From Enterovibrio baiacu (GTDB taxonomy: Bacteria; Pseudomonadota; Gammaproteobacteria; Enterobacterales; Vibrionaceae), in contig NZ_SCHN01000010.1 of NCBI RefSeq assembly GCF_004120195.1, forward strand, positions 1-64,000: a stretch of DNA of 64,000 bases, given 5' to 3'. Numbering within the stretch: position 1 is the stretch's first letter; each line of letters begins with the position of its first letter. This document shows, piece by piece, positions 1-10,305 of the stretch. Below the pieces are notes generated by a model. The model did not search any database and was not told the origin of the DNA. It worked only from the letters and a program-made list of their open reading frames with translations. The position numbers were made by a program, and so were the translations under genes.

Positions 1-551
1 AAACCAGTGTCTCTGGTACGCTCTCGATCACTGATGTGGATGACGGCGACACCCCGAGCTTCGACAATGTCTCTATCGACGGCGATTACGGTACCTTCAC
101 GCTGACTGACGGTAACTGGACCTACACGGTCGATCCGTCTAAAGCCGACGCACTGAACGACAACCAGACCGAGCAAGAGGTGTTTACCCTCACCGCCTCG
201 GATGGCACGGTGCAACAAATCACAGTGGATGTCACGGGTGCAGATGATGCGGCGGTTATCACGGGTGATAGCACCGCCAGCATCACTGAAGATACGGGCG
301 CACAAACCGCGACGGGCACCATCACGATCACCGATGCAGACACCGGTGATACCCCAACCATTCCGAACGGCACCTTGGCGGGTGAATACGGTTCGCTGAC
401 CTTGGTGGATGGCGCTTGGACGTATACCGCGGACAGCGCATCGATCCAATCGCTGGCTGACGGCGATACCGCGACGGACACCATCACGGTCACGGCATCC
501 GATGGCACTACGCAAGATATTGTCATCACCATTACAGGCACGGATGATGCC
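1..551 (+). repeat. VCBS tandem DNA repeat, copy 1 (offset 1197 bp)
   Basis: Bases 1-551 recur at 1198-1748 with only scattered, mostly silent differences. The copied block is two VCBS units (A and B), and the offset of 399 codons equals four units. Its left end lies outside the window. Confidence 0.85.
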
Positions 552-3500
552 GCTGTGGTGACAGGTGATACCACCGGCACCACCACGGACCAAGGCACCT
601 CGGTGTCGGGCTCTATCAGCATCAGTGATGTGGATAACGGTGAAAACCCAACCATCAGTAACACCACCATCGACGGGGAATACGGTAGCCTCACGCTGAC
701 CGACGGTGAGTGGACGTACACGGTTAACAGCGAAAGCGCACAAACCTTACCGGACGGCGAATCAGCCAACGACACCTTCACCCTCACAGCGTCTGATGGC
801 TCAACCCATCAAATCACAGTGACGGTTGAAGGCACCGATGATGCCGCAGTCGTCACAGGCGACTTGAGTGCAAGTGTGGCTGAAGGCGGCGATGCGTCTG
901 TCTCTGGCTCTATTAACATCAGCGACCCAGATGCGGCGGTACAACCGACCCTTGAAAACGGCACGGTGGAAGGTGAATACGGTAGCCTGACTCTGACTGA
1001 TGGCGAATGGACCTACACGGTCAACCCTGACAATGCACAATCTCTGGGTGACGGTGATTCAGCCACAGACACCATCACAGTGACTGCATCGGATGGCTCT
1101 GAGCACCAAATTACCATCACAGTAACGGGCAGCGATGATGCCTCTGTGGTCACTGGCGTTACTACTGGCGGCATTGATTTAGGCGCTGACACACCAGAAA
1201 CCAGTGTCTCTGGCACACTCTCGATCACTGACGTGGATGACGGCGACACCCCGAGCTTTGACAATGTCTCTATCGACGGCGATTACGGTACCTTCACGCT
1301 GACCGACGGTAACTGGACCTACACGGTCGATCCGTCTAAAGCGGATGCACTGAACGACAACCAGACCGAGCAAGAGGTGTTTACCCTCACCGCCTCGGAT
1401 GGCACGGTGCAACAAATCACAGTGGATGTCACGGGCGCAGATGATGCGGCGGTTATCACGGGTGATAGCACCGCGAGCATCACTGAAGATGCCGGCGCAC
1501 AAACCGCGTCAGGCACCATCACGATCACCGATGCGGACACTGGCGATACGCCAACCATTCCGAACGGCACCTTGGCGGGTGAATACGGTTCGCTGACCTT
1601 GGTGGATGGCGCTTGGACATATACCGCGGACAGTGCATCGATCCAATCGCTGGCAGATGGCGATACCGCGACGGATACCATCACGGTCACGGCATCCGAT
1701 GGCACTACGCAAGATATTGTCATCACCATTACAGGCACGGATGATGCGGCGGTCATTGAAGGCAATACGTCAGGGGCTATCACTGAAGATACAGGCGCAC
1801 AAACGGCCTCTGGCACCATCACCATCACCGATGCAGATACTGGCGAAACGCCGACCATTCCTAACGGCACCTTGGCGGGTGAATACGGCTCGTTGACTCT
1901 CGTCGACGGTGCATGGACGTACACCGCTGACAGCGCCTCTATCCAATCGCTGGCAGATGGCGATACTGCAACCGATACCATCACGGTCACAGCGTCAGAT
2001 GGGTCAACCCAAGACATCGTGATTACCATCACGGGTACTGACGATGCGGCGGTCGTTGAAGGCGATACGTCAGGCACTGTTACTGAAGGTGATATCGGCG
2101 ATGTTTCGACCGCAACGGGCGAACTGAACATTGTCGACCCTGATGGCGAACCTGTTAACTTCCCTGATGCGAATGTCAGCGGTGAATACGGCAGCTTAAC
2201 CCTCGTAGATGGTGCTTGGACGTACACACTTGATCAAGACGCCACCCAATCGCTCAATCAAGATCAAGAAGTGACAGATACCATTACCGTCACAGCATCT
2301 GATGGGACAACGCAAGACATCACGATAACCGTGACGGGCACAGACGATGCCGCTGAAGTATCAGGCACATTTACTGCGAGTGTCGATACTGATGGCTTCA
2401 GTTTGAATGCGTCTGAAAGTGGAAACATTCAGGCTGGTGATGCAACAACCGGCGATAGCAATGGCGCTTGGACGACAACGACAACCACCATCGATGGAGT
2501 CCCGTATGTAATTTCAACGTCGTTCGGGTATGACGGCACCACTATCATCTCTCGCGTAGAGGATGATGGTTCTTTGACCGAAACAGATCGTATTTCCTAC
2601 GACAGTTCTACAGGGACAGTAACATCCACGTCAGGCGGTGATATCACTGATGTGATTGAAAACGCAGGCGTCTCTGTGGGCGCGATGGGGAATGGCCTGA
2701 CACAATCTAATGTGTCTAACATTGATGGCCAAGATACGTTGTTCCTGACATCACAGAACAGCGGCTCTCTCTCCGCTTGGGAAATTTCTAGCGACGGTAC
2801 CTTGTCACTGAATGGTGGCCTCACCTTCGGTAACTCACAGACGGGCATTGTCCGTGAAAACGTCACCTTTGAAGCGGATGATGGCACAGAGTATGTCTTC
2901 GTCGCACGCCCTCAAGGGGACTCGATCGACACGCTTACCTATAACCCTGAAACGGGCGAATTCGCTGAAACAGGCAATTCGATTGCGGCAGGTGATTTGG
3001 TATCAGGGGTCGATATTATTACCGTTGATGGTCAGTCCTTCCTCGCATCCAGCAGTGATGATGGCATCAATATCTATTCCGTTGACAGTGACACAGGGAA
3101 CTTGACGCTCGTCGATAGCCAGCCTCTTGATCTAAGCGATGGAAATTCCGTTAACTTCTATCAAACAGGTGATGGCACGACATACGCGATTGCATCAAGC
3201 GATGGCAGCGATAACGCCTCTATATTTGAAGTCGGGGCGAACGGTTCAATGACGCTAACCGACACCGTCTCTGGTGGTGGTGCGTATATGTCATCTGCCG
3301 GATACATCGATGGCGAACCTGTCTTTGTCATGCCAAACGCAACGGAAGGGGTTGATCTCTATACCATCAATGACTCGGGCGACTTGGTGCTTCAAACCAC
3401 GGTCACCGGCATAGAAAATGACAAGACACCACCGGTTATCGTGCAAACATCCGACGGCAGTTACTACCTTGTCGATGGCGATGGTCAGTCAACAACCGTC

Positions 3501-6500
3501 AAACTCGACTTTGGCAACGATTCAGACATTACGGTGTCTGGCACACTCAGTATTTCCGATGCAGACAGCGATGACTCGCCATCCTTTGAGAACACCACTG
3601 TCGAAGGCGAATACGGAACACTTACCCTCACAGATGGTGTGTGGACTTACACGGTAGATGAAGCGAAATCGCAATCTATTGGGGAAGACCAGGTCGAAAC
3701 CGACACCATTACACTGACAGCGACCGATGGCACCCAGCAAGATATTTCCATCACAGTGACAGGCACTGATGATCAACCAGAAGTATCCGGTAACTTTACT
3801 GGCAATGTTGTCGATGCGAAAGAACCTGCTGTTGGCGACAATTTACTGATCAATGGAGATTTCGAAACATACGGTAATGATTCAGGTAATCAATGGACAC
3901 GATTGGAAGGAGATGAACTCACGGGTTGGCAGGCGGGCGAGCATGGCGTAGATGTCGTTCAGGGCACTTATTCATACATGGCACCCAATGCGACAGACAA
4001 CACAATTATTGAGTTAGATACCTACGCCAACTCATCCTTAGAACAAACCGTAGATGTTTCCTCAATTACTGCTTCTGAAGGTTCGGAGTTTAACCTTTCA
4101 TTCGATTATGCAAGCCGTAACCATATTGATGGCACAAGTGCTTTTCAGGTCGAAGTACTAGATCAAGATGGTAATGTATTGTTCTCCGAGTTTTTTGAAA
4201 ATAATCAAACGTCCGACCATTACGAACATTTCGATGTGAACTTTACAGTTGCGGAAGGCGTGGAGAATCTAACTCTGTCCCTTAAAGCAGAAGGAAATTC
4301 GGATGGCGGCGGTGCGAATTTAGATAATTTTTCTCTTGCTCCAATAGTGAGTATCGAAGAGCAAACTGTTACATCGGGCACCATAGATATCACCGATGCT
4401 GATGATGAAGATTCACCTACTTTTGAAAACACGACAGTAGAAGGAGAGTACGGAACATTAACACTCACTGATGGTGAATGGACATATGTCCTTGATTCAG
4501 AAAAGGCACAATCATTGGCAGAAGGCCAAGCAGCAACAGACACCATCACTGTCACTGCGTCTGACGGCACCTCGCAAGACATTGAAATCAGTCTAACGGG
4601 TACTGACGACGCTGCCGTTGTCACGGGTGACACATCAGCCTCAGTCACCGCTAACAGTTCACAAAACATCACAATCGGTAATGCGTTTGTGATGGATCAA
4701 AATGTCGATTATGAAAGTGGCTCTTTCGTCACATGGAGCTTCCCGCCGGAACTCAACTTCAGTGATAGCGGTATCACCGTTCAAATTACTGATAACGATG
4801 GTCAACTCAACAGTGACGACAGCAAAAATGAGACGAGCGAAGACAAAACGCAGTCCATCACTTTGGATGGCGAAGATTACAGCGTAAACGTAGATTACTC
4901 TCTTTCTTATGAAGACGGAGCGGGTAATACCTACACCTTTGCCGTAGTCGATGTTGACATGAACGGTGATGGCAGCAATGCCGTTAGCGGCACAGAAAGC
5001 GGAAAAGTATTGATTCAGCTGGATGGGCCTGAAATCACACCAGACACATCATTGAGTCTGGTTCCGGATTCATACCAAAACATCAGTAGCCTTGATTATG
5101 CTGACATTGAGGAAGCTGCAACGGTCTCGGGTACGCTGAACATCACAGATGTGGACGCCGCAGAAGCGCCAGCCTTCGAGAACACAACCATTGAAGGCGA
5201 GTATGGCTCCCTGACATTGGTTGACGGTGAATGGACATATACCGTTGATACAGAAAAAGCACAATCTTTAGGAGAAGATCAAACCGCAACAGATACCATC
5301 ACACTGACAGCAACAGACGGCACCACACAGAACATTGATATCACTGTGTCAGGTGTCGATGAAGCCGCGGTGGTCAGCGGTGACACGACAGGCAACATTT
5401 CTACCGTTAATCAAACAACCGTCGAAACATCAGTCACTCGCGGAAGCGAAGGGATGTGGGATACGAACGGCGGAGACTCCATGACGCTGGACTTTAGTCA
5501 TGTGACAACCAGCGCAGCCTATGACAACTCCGTCGGATACTACGTGCTTGATGCCGAAGGCAATGTACTTCGAGCGGAAATCATATTTGATGACGCACAC
5601 AGCGTGACAAGTGCGACTGCGGATATTAACACCGAAGGCGGCGAAAAAGTCGGGCTGTTCATCATCCCTGACGGTGACAACAAAGGCTTTAATGCTGGCG
5701 AAGTCACTCTCAGCTTTGGCAGCAACGGGGTCACTGCATATCAAGGCTATGCATCTGGCACAACGCTCGTGTCTGAGTCCTCGAAAAATGGCAACGGCTT
5801 CGACTACGAGTCTAACTCTGGCAGCAGTTCATCTTGGGAAGATATTGTTGGTGGCGGCGACCGTGATTTCAATGACGTCACCTTTACGGTTAACGCCAGC
5901 CAAGAGGTATCACAAAACATCACCACCAGCGGAACGATTTCCATCTCAGATGTCGATGAAGGTCAAACGCCAACCTTGCCAAATACAACCGTTGAAGGTG
6001 AGTACGGCTCACTGACTTTGGTCGATGGCGAGTGGACATACACCTTGGATCCTGAGCTTGCCGTTGCAGCAGGTGAAGAATCCATCGATACCATTGTCAT
6101 TACAGCATCTGACGGTAGCCAACATGAAATCGTGATTGCGATTGCAGGTACCGATGATGCACCGGAGGTCAGTGGCGTATTCACAGGCACTGTAAACGAA
6201 GGAGACCTCGGCGACACAGTGTCTATCAGCGGTTCCATATCCATCACAGATGTTGATTCAGAAGATACTCCTGAATTCGAAGACACCACCATTACAGGTC
6301 AATACGGGTCTTTGGATTTGGTGGATGGCGTATGGACATACACTGTTGATAACGAGAAAACCCAAGAACTCGATACGGGTACGTCGGTGAAAGACACTAT
6401 CACACTCACCGCCTCTGATGGCACCACGCAAAACATCGAAGTCACGGTGCAAGGGACGGATGATGCGCCGTTCGTAGTGGGCACAAACAGTGCCGCGATT

Positions 6501-7856
6501 GTCGCACCTGAACCTGTTTCAAATGACTTCATTGAGGTTAACAATGGTTTCATCTTGAACGAAGGTTATTCTTTTGATAGCGGCGACATGCAGTACTACG
6601 GCAATGAACCCACGCTGAACTTTAACCAAGCGGGGCAAACAATCCGTATCTATGATGAAGACGGCACCATGGACGGTGACAACTATCAGAATGAATATGT
6701 TCAGGATACGAGCCAAAAAGTCGAAATTGGCGGTGTCATGTATACCGCCACCTATGACTACCAACTCGACTATCAAGATAGTGCCGGCAACATCTACACC
6801 TTCGCCGTTCTGGATGTCGATTTAGATGGCGATGGTTCGTTCCGATATGATTCGAATGAACAGGGTAAGATGATCATCCAGATCGGCGGTCCAGAAATAA
6901 CCCCTGGAATGTCAATGGATTACCTCCGCGACACACCAAACCAGGGACGCACAATGTCCTATGAAGACATTGCGGTGGATACAGCGGCGGCGGCGGCATC
7001 AGTGACAGGTCAACTATCACTGACGGATGTTGATGCCGGAGATTCGCCATACTTTGCTAACAACACCGTTGAAGGCAGCTATGGATCGTTAGAATTGGTG
7101 GATGGAAGTTGGACCTATACCCTCAACCCAGATTCAACCTCGCACCTTCAGCACAATGACGTCGTTACTGATGTCATCACACTAACCGCATCTGACGGCG
7201 TCACTCAAACGGATGTGAATATCACCATTGGCGGCTCAGAAACAGCCCTAGCGGTAAATTCGCATACGATGACCAGTGAGAGCATGTCGGACGTCATCTC
7301 GTTGGAGGACATCACCTTCACAGGCTCAAGCGGTGACGACAAGATTGCCGGAAGCGATGCCCACGACGTGCTTCTTGCGCAAGCAGGCGACGATTTGATT
7401 TTGGGCGGCGGTGGTAATGACGTCCTGGACGGTGGTTTAGGCCATGACATTCTTGTCGGCGGACAAGGTAATGACACCATGGCTGGCGGCGCGGGGGCGG
7501 ATACGTTTGCCTTCTTACACGGCGACCAAGGAACAGCGTCAGACCCTGCCATTGACCATATTACTGACTTCGACACGCAAAACGATGCGCTCAATTTGTC
7601 AGACCTCGTGCAAACCGAAGAAGCAGAAAGCATGGAAAGCTATCTCTCTTTGATGGACGGCGAAGACGGCAACGCGACGTTAAGTATTTCCTCACAAGGT
7701 GATGGAAATGTCGATCAGAAAGTGGTCTTCGACAACATGAGCGTAGAGGACATGGCTGATGCTTACAGCGTTGACATTGGAGGCATGACATCAGAACAAA
7801 TCAGCTCTTCTGTCATCGACGCCATGATTGCGCAATCTAAGGTGATCATCGACTAG
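1..7856 (+). CDS. Giant VCBS-repeat RTX adhesin, type I secreted, 5' partial
   Basis: The reading frame is open from base 3 at the left edge to the TAG at 7856, so this is the C-terminal part of a longer protein. I count 14 VCBS-type units of about 100 residues, each with a GEYGSLTL-like core, a WTYT motif and a TASDG...TGTDDA ending. Other modules interrupt them: a beta-propeller-like stretch (nt 2390-3520), a jelly-roll, carbohydrate-binding-like domain opening with LLINGDFE (nt 3830-4350), an unknown domain present twice (nt 4655-5085 and 6510-6970), and a DUF4114-like domain with the WEDIVGGGDRDFNDVTF motif (nt 5420-5900). Near the C-terminus (nt 7320-7530) are RTX nonapeptides of the GGxGxD type followed by an ITDFD segment, as in type I secretion targets of the VCA0849 subclass. 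This is a calcium-binding surface adhesin or biofilm protein, exported by an ABC-type system not in this window. The DNA-level repeats show recent internal duplication. Confidence 0.93.
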   Translation, partial: TSVSGTLSITDVDDGDTPSFDNVSIDGDYGTFTLTDGNWTYTVDPSKADALNDNQTEQEVFTLTASDGTVQQITVDVTGADDAAVITGDSTASITEDTGAQTATGTITITDADTGDTPTIPNGTLAGEYGSLTLVDGAWTYTADSASIQSLADGDTATDTITVTASDGTTQDIVITITGTDDAAVVTGDTTGTTTDQGTSVSGSISISDVDNGENPTISNTTIDGEYGSLTLTDGEWTYTVNSESAQTLPDGESANDTFTLTASDGSTHQITVTVEGTDDAAVVTGDLSASVAEGGDASVSGSINISDPDAAVQPTLENGTVEGEYGSLTLTDGEWTYTVNPDNAQSLGDGDSATDTITVTASDGSEHQITITVTGSDDASVVTGVTTGGIDLGADTPETSVSGTLSITDVDDGDTPSFDNVSIDGDYGTFTLTDGNWTYTVDPSKADALNDNQTEQEVFTLTASDGTVQQITVDVTGADDAAVITGDSTASITEDAGAQTASGTITITDADTGDTPTIPNGTLAGEYGSLTLVDGAWTYTADSASIQSLADGDTATDTITVTASDGTTQDIVITITGTDDAAVIEGNTSGAITEDTGAQTASGTITITDADTGETPTIPNGTLAGEYGSLTLVDGAWTYTADSASIQSLADGDTATDTITVTASDGSTQDIVITITGTDDAAVVEGDTSGTVTEGDIGDVSTATGELNIVDPDGEPVNFPDANVSGEYGSLTLVDGAWTYTLDQDATQSLNQDQEVTDTITVTASDGTTQDITITVTGTDDAAEVSGTFTASVDTDGFSLNASESGNIQAGDATTGDSNGAWTTTTTTIDGVPYVISTSFGYDGTTIISRVEDDGSLTETDRISYDSSTGTVTSTSGGDITDVIENAGVSVGAMGNGLTQSNVSNIDGQDTLFLTSQNSGSLSAWEISSDGTLSLNGGLTFGNSQTGIVRENVTFEADDGTEYVFVARPQGDSIDTLTYNPETGEFAETGNSIAAGDLVSGVDIITVDGQSFLASSSDDGINIYSVDSDTGNLTLVDSQPLDLSDGNSVNFYQTGDGTTYAIASSDGSDNASIFEVGANGSMTLTDTVSGGGAYMSSAGYIDGEPVFVMPNATEGVDLYTINDSGDLVLQTTVTGIENDKTPPVIVQTSDGSYYLVDGDGQSTTVKLDFGNDSDITVSGTLSISDADSDDSPSFENTTVEGEYGTLTLTDGVWTYTVDEAKSQSIGEDQVETDTITLTATDGTQQDISITVTGTDDQPEVSGNFTGNVVDAKEPAVGDNLLINGDFETYGNDSGNQWTRLEGDELTGWQAGEHGVDVVQGTYSYMAPNATDNTIIELDTYANSSLEQTVDVSSITASEGSEFNLSFDYASRNHIDGTSAFQVEVLDQDGNVLFSEFFENNQTSDHYEHFDVNFTVAEGVENLTLSLKAEGNSDGGGANLDNFSLAPIVSIEEQTVTSGTIDITDADDEDSPTFENTTVEGEYGTLTLTDGEWTYVLDSEKAQSLAEGQAATDTITVTASDGTSQDIEISLTGTDDAAVVTGDTSASVTANSSQNITIGNAFVMDQNVDYESGSFVTWSFPPELNFSDSGITVQITDNDGQLNSDDSKNETSEDKTQSITLDGEDYSVNVDYSLSYEDGAGNTYTFAVVDVDMNGDGSNAVSGTESGKVLIQLDGPEITPDTSLSLVPDSYQNISSLDYADIEEAATVSGTLNITDVDAAEAPAFENTTIEGEYGSLTLVDGEWTYTVDTEKAQSLGEDQTATDTITLTATDGTTQNIDITVSGVDEAAVVSGDTTGNISTVNQTTVETSVTRGSEGMWDTNGGDSMTLDFSHVTTSAAYDNSVGYYVLDAEGNVLRAEIIFDDAHSVTSATADINTEGGEKVGLFIIPDGDNKGFNAGEVTLSFGSNGVTAYQGYASGTTLVSESSKNGNGFDYESNSGSSSSWEDIVGGGDRDFNDVTFTVNASQEVSQNITTSGTISISDVDEGQTPTLPNTTVEGEYGSLTLVDGEWTYTLDPELAVAAGEESIDTIVITASDGSQHEIVIAIAGTDDAPEVSGVFTGTVNEGDLGDTVSISGSISITDVDSEDTPEFEDTTITGQYGSLDLVDGVWTYTVDNEKTQELDTGTSVKDTITLTASDGTTQNIEVTVQGTDDAPFVVGTNSAAIVAPEPVSNDFIEVNNGFILNEGYSFDSGDMQYYGNEPTLNFNQAGQTIRIYDEDGTMDGDNYQNEYVQDTSQKVEIGGVMYTATYDYQLDYQDSAGNIYTFAVLDVDLDGDGSFRYDSNEQGKMIIQIGGPEITPGMSMDYLRDTPNQGRTMSYEDIAVDTAAAAASVTGQLSLTDVDAGDSPYFANNTVEGSYGSLELVDGSWTYTLNPDSTSHLQHNDVVTDVITLTASDGVTQTDVNITIGGSETALAVNSHTMTSESMSDVISLEDITFTGSSGDDKIAGSDAHDVLLAQAGDDLILGGGGNDVLDGGLGHDILVGGQGNDTMAGGAGADTFAFLHGDQGTASDPAIDHITDFDTQNDALNLSDLVQTEEAESMESYLSLMDGEDGNATLSISSQGDGNVDQKVVFDNMSVEDMADAYSVDIGGMTSEQISSSVIDAMIAQSKVIID
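1198..1748 (+). repeat. VCBS tandem DNA repeat, copy 2
   Basis: Second copy of the block at 1-551. A further B-type unit follows at an offset of 300 bp (about 1761-2045), so unit B is present three times, which points to unequal crossing-over or gene conversion. Confidence 0.85.
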
Positions 7857-7923
7857 GGTCATTACACACAAAAAGAGTTGCTCCAAATAGCGCTCAACTA
7901 AGAAGCGCCTTGCGCTAACCTTA

Positions 7924-7952
7924 GCCAGTCAGTCCCCCTGACTGGCTTTTTT
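7924..7952 (+). terminator. Terminator of the adhesin gene
   Basis: A 9-bp perfect stem (GCCAGTCAG / CTGACTGGC) with a TCCCC loop is followed by six T residues. It lies 67 bp after the adhesin stop codon. Confidence 0.9.
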
Positions 7953-8071
7953 CTTTATGTTGACGAAGGTTTACATTCTCCCCCTGCCCCTTTCAAACAA
8001 CGCACGATATAATCCCACCTTAATTTGCGGTCATCAGGCCGTCGACTCGACAACCTAGGCGAATGCTTTCA

Positions 8072-8695
8072 ATGAAACTAAAACAACTTTTCGTGCCGCT
8101 CCTTGCTGTTTTTGCCCTATCTGCATGCAGCGATGACGCACCAACAAGCCAAGCAGAAAAATACACCACCCTTGAAACGCCTGTGAAGGTTGCCGATCTT
8201 GCACCTGTAACCGAAGTCTTTAGCCTTTCTTGCGGCCATTGCCGTTCAATGGAAAGCGCTATTCCGGCAATTGAAGAAGCAGCCAGCGTCAAAATTGGCA
8301 AAGCACACGTTACCTTCAACGAAAGCGCCACCTTTGCCGCGTTGATTTACTACGCTGCAAGCACCCAAGAAGACGGCAACCCGCCAAAAGACTTGGTTGC
8401 AGCACTGTTTGAGTATGTTCAAGAGCAACAAACGGATTCCGCAGAAGATAACAAGCGTTTGCTGGGAGACGTATTCGCGAAATTTGGCCTCACCAGCCCT
8501 TATGAATTGGACGAAGCGCAACAAGCCAAATTGTTTACTGCCATTGAACAAGCCGATGCGCTGACCGTGCAGTCTGGCATTAACTCAGTACCAACCTTCT
8601 TGGTGAAAGGCAAATATGTGGTAAACACTAGCGCACATGAAAGTGCAGAAGAGCTAGGTGCAACACTGAAAATGCTGCTGAATAAAGCGGATTAA
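8072..8695 (+). CDS. DsbA-family thiol:disulfide oxidoreductase, lipoprotein
   Basis: With the ATG at 8072 the protein has 207 residues. A lipoprotein signal ends in the lipobox LSAC (Cys19), and Ser at +2 suggests outer-membrane sorting. The active site is CGHC (Cys54-Cys57), the typical dithiol of DsbA, and GINSVPTF near the C-terminus carries the cis-proline loop. It should oxidise or shuffle disulfides of exported proteins in the periplasm while membrane-anchored. An ATG three codons upstream (8063) is also possible; both leave the lipobox intact. The gene stands alone between two terminators. A thioredoxin-like reductase role cannot be excluded, but CGHC and the helical insert favour DsbA. 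Confidence 0.85.
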   Translation: MKLKQLFVPLLAVFALSACSDDAPTSQAEKYTTLETPVKVADLAPVTEVFSLSCGHCRSMESAIPAIEEAASVKIGKAHVTFNESATFAALIYYAASTQEDGNPPKDLVAALFEYVQEQQTDSAEDNKRLLGDVFAKFGLTSPYELDEAQQAKLFTAIEQADALTVQSGINSVPTFLVKGKYVVNTSAHESAEELGATLKMLLNKAD

Positions 8696-8756
8696 ACACG
8701 TCTCTATCTAGGCGCTTAAAGATCAGAGCGCTTAAAAACTAGAAGTCTTAAAGATC

Positions 8757-8785
8757 AAAAACGGCGCGAATCGCGCCGTTTTTAT
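8757..8785. terminator. Bidirectional terminator between dsbA-like gene and metC
   Basis: The stem AACGGCGCG / CGCGCCGTT with an AAT loop has T-runs on both strands (AAAAACGG...CCGTTTTT). It serves the two convergent genes. Confidence 0.9.
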
Positions 8786-8815
8786 TTCTACATTATCTCT
8801 TTGGCATCAACAGTA

Positions 8816-10006
8816 TTACTGCGCCAATCGCGCAAATCCTGCGTCCAAATCAGCAATCAAATCTTCCACATCTTCCAAACCGATATGAACACGCACCAAG
8901 GTGCCATCAAAATCGACAGGGCCCGCAGGGCGAATGGCATTCAACTCTTCAGGTTGGTTAGCCAGAATCAGAGATTCATAACCACCCCATGAATACGCCA
9001 TGCTGAAATGGGTAAAGTTATCGAGGAAATTCGCCACTTGTTCGGCAGAGAGCTTGTCTTTCAGAATAAAGGAGAACAAACCACACGCACCGGAAAAATC
9101 ACGGACAAAATTCTCATGACCGATTGCGCCTTCCACAGCAGGGTGATTCACACGGGCTACTTCAGGACGCGCTTTCAACCACTCAGCAATCGCAACGCCG
9201 TTTTCATGATGCTGCTTTAAGCGCACACCCAAAGTGCGCAACCCGCGAGAAGCCATGTACGCCGTATCCGCATCGACCATTTGACCCATGAGGTAAGAAC
9301 GTTCACGTAAGGTTTCCCATGTGCGCGCATTGGCAACCGCAGTGCCTATCATGGCATCCGAATGACCGATGATGTATTTCGTGCCCGCTTGTACCGAAAT
9401 ATCAATGTCGTGGTCCAGTGCCTTAAACAACACACCTGCTGCCCACGTGTTATCCATGATGATCACGGCATTTGGGTTCTTCGCGCGCACGGCGCGCACA
9501 ATGGCGGGAATGTCTGGCACTTCCATGGTGATAGAGTTTGGAGACTCAAGAAACACCACGCTCGTCGATGGGGAGACAAGTTCGCCAATCCCCGTGCCAA
9601 GCATAGGGTCGTAATAGGTGGTCGACACGCCTAGGCTGGCCAGAATGTTGTCACAAAAGGCTTGCGTCGGCTCGTAAGCGCCGCCCGTCATCAATACGTT
9701 GTCACCGGTTTTGACGAAAGAAAGAATGGTATTTGCAATGGCAGCGGCTCCACACGGGTACAACACACACCCGGCTCCACCTTCTAACTCTGTCATTGCA
9801 TCTTGAAATGAAAAGTGAGTGAGCGTGCCGCGACGTCCGTAAAACAATTCGCCTTCGCCGCGCTTCGCTGTCGCCGCTTTTTTCTGTTCAACAGAATCAA
9901 ACACAATGGATGAAGCGCGTTGAATAACACTGTTCACGCTGCCTTGGCAGTATCGCTTATCGCGTCCCGCAGAGACCAATGTTGTATTGAGTTTTTCAGA
10001 CGACAT
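8816..10006 (-). CDS. metC: Cystathionine beta-lyase (PLP-dependent)
   Basis: 396 residues, the normal length for MetC. It cleaves cystathionine to homocysteine, pyruvate and ammonia in methionine biosynthesis, in the cytoplasm. The Cys/Met-metabolism PLP fold is clear: YGRRGTLTH near residue 56, the PLP-phosphate loop around [11 protein letters not shown] (83-93), the cofactor Asp in MDNTWAAG (Asp185), and the Schiff-base lysine in [14 protein letters not shown] (Lys210, the same number as in E. coli MetC). The C-terminal SWGGYESL motif is also typical. It is a single gene with a terminator behind it. Cystathionine gamma-synthase is a related alternative but lacks this active-site context. 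Confidence 0.93.
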   Translation of the reverse strand: MSSEKLNTTLVSAGRDKRYCQGSVNSVIQRASSIVFDSVEQKKAATAKRGEGELFYGRRGTLTHFSFQDAMTELEGGAGCVLYPCGAAAIANTILSFVKTGDNVLMTGGAYEPTQAFCDNILASLGVSTTYYDPMLGTGIGELVSPSTSVVFLESPNSITMEVPDIPAIVRAVRAKNPNAVIIMDNTWAAGVLFKALDHDIDISVQAGTKYIIGHSDAMIGTAVANARTWETLRERSYLMGQMVDADTAYMASRGLRTLGVRLKQHHENGVAIAEWLKARPEVARVNHPAVEGAIGHENFVRDFSGACGLFSFILKDKLSAEQVANFLDNFTHFSMAYSWGGYESLILANQPEELNAIRPAGPVDFDGTLVRVHIGLEDVEDLIADLDAGFARLAQ

Positions 10007-10305
10007 AGTTGTTCCTTATTCCCTTACTGTTGAACCGACTCTCTGAGTCGCTGTTCCTCTTTCCATAATGGCAACAGATTACCTTAGAAGCGCCCCGAAT
10101 GCAGCGCGATATTGTTTTTGGACGTCAACGCTATGTGCTTGATTCAACAGTGTCTCATTATTTTTGACATGACGTCTTCGCTAGAACACATCCAAAACGT
10201 CTCATGCACGACGAGATATCGTCCCCATTCACACGACCCAAAAACCCATAAATGAGACTGTGTACTATATTTAAAACACGTCATTTTGAGAGTGAGAGTT
10301 TATCA
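10007..10305. other. Divergent intergenic region metC / PhnD-like gene
   Basis: It must hold the promoters of both divergent genes. Three ACGTC-core octamers (near 10119, 10171 and 10195) resemble the MetJ half-site AGACGTCT, but they are not in the usual abutting tandem. No other signal was recognised. Confidence 0.3.

Noticed and set aside
122-2227. Long minus-strand open frames inside the adhesin gene
   Set aside because: They are shadows of the repetitive coding strand, rich in Ser, Val and Pro, without ribosome sites or family motifs.
10110-10205. MetJ-type met boxes upstream of metC
   Set aside because: Three ACGTC-core octamers are present but none are in abutting tandem and the flanks match poorly; listed only as a weak remark in the intergenic entry.
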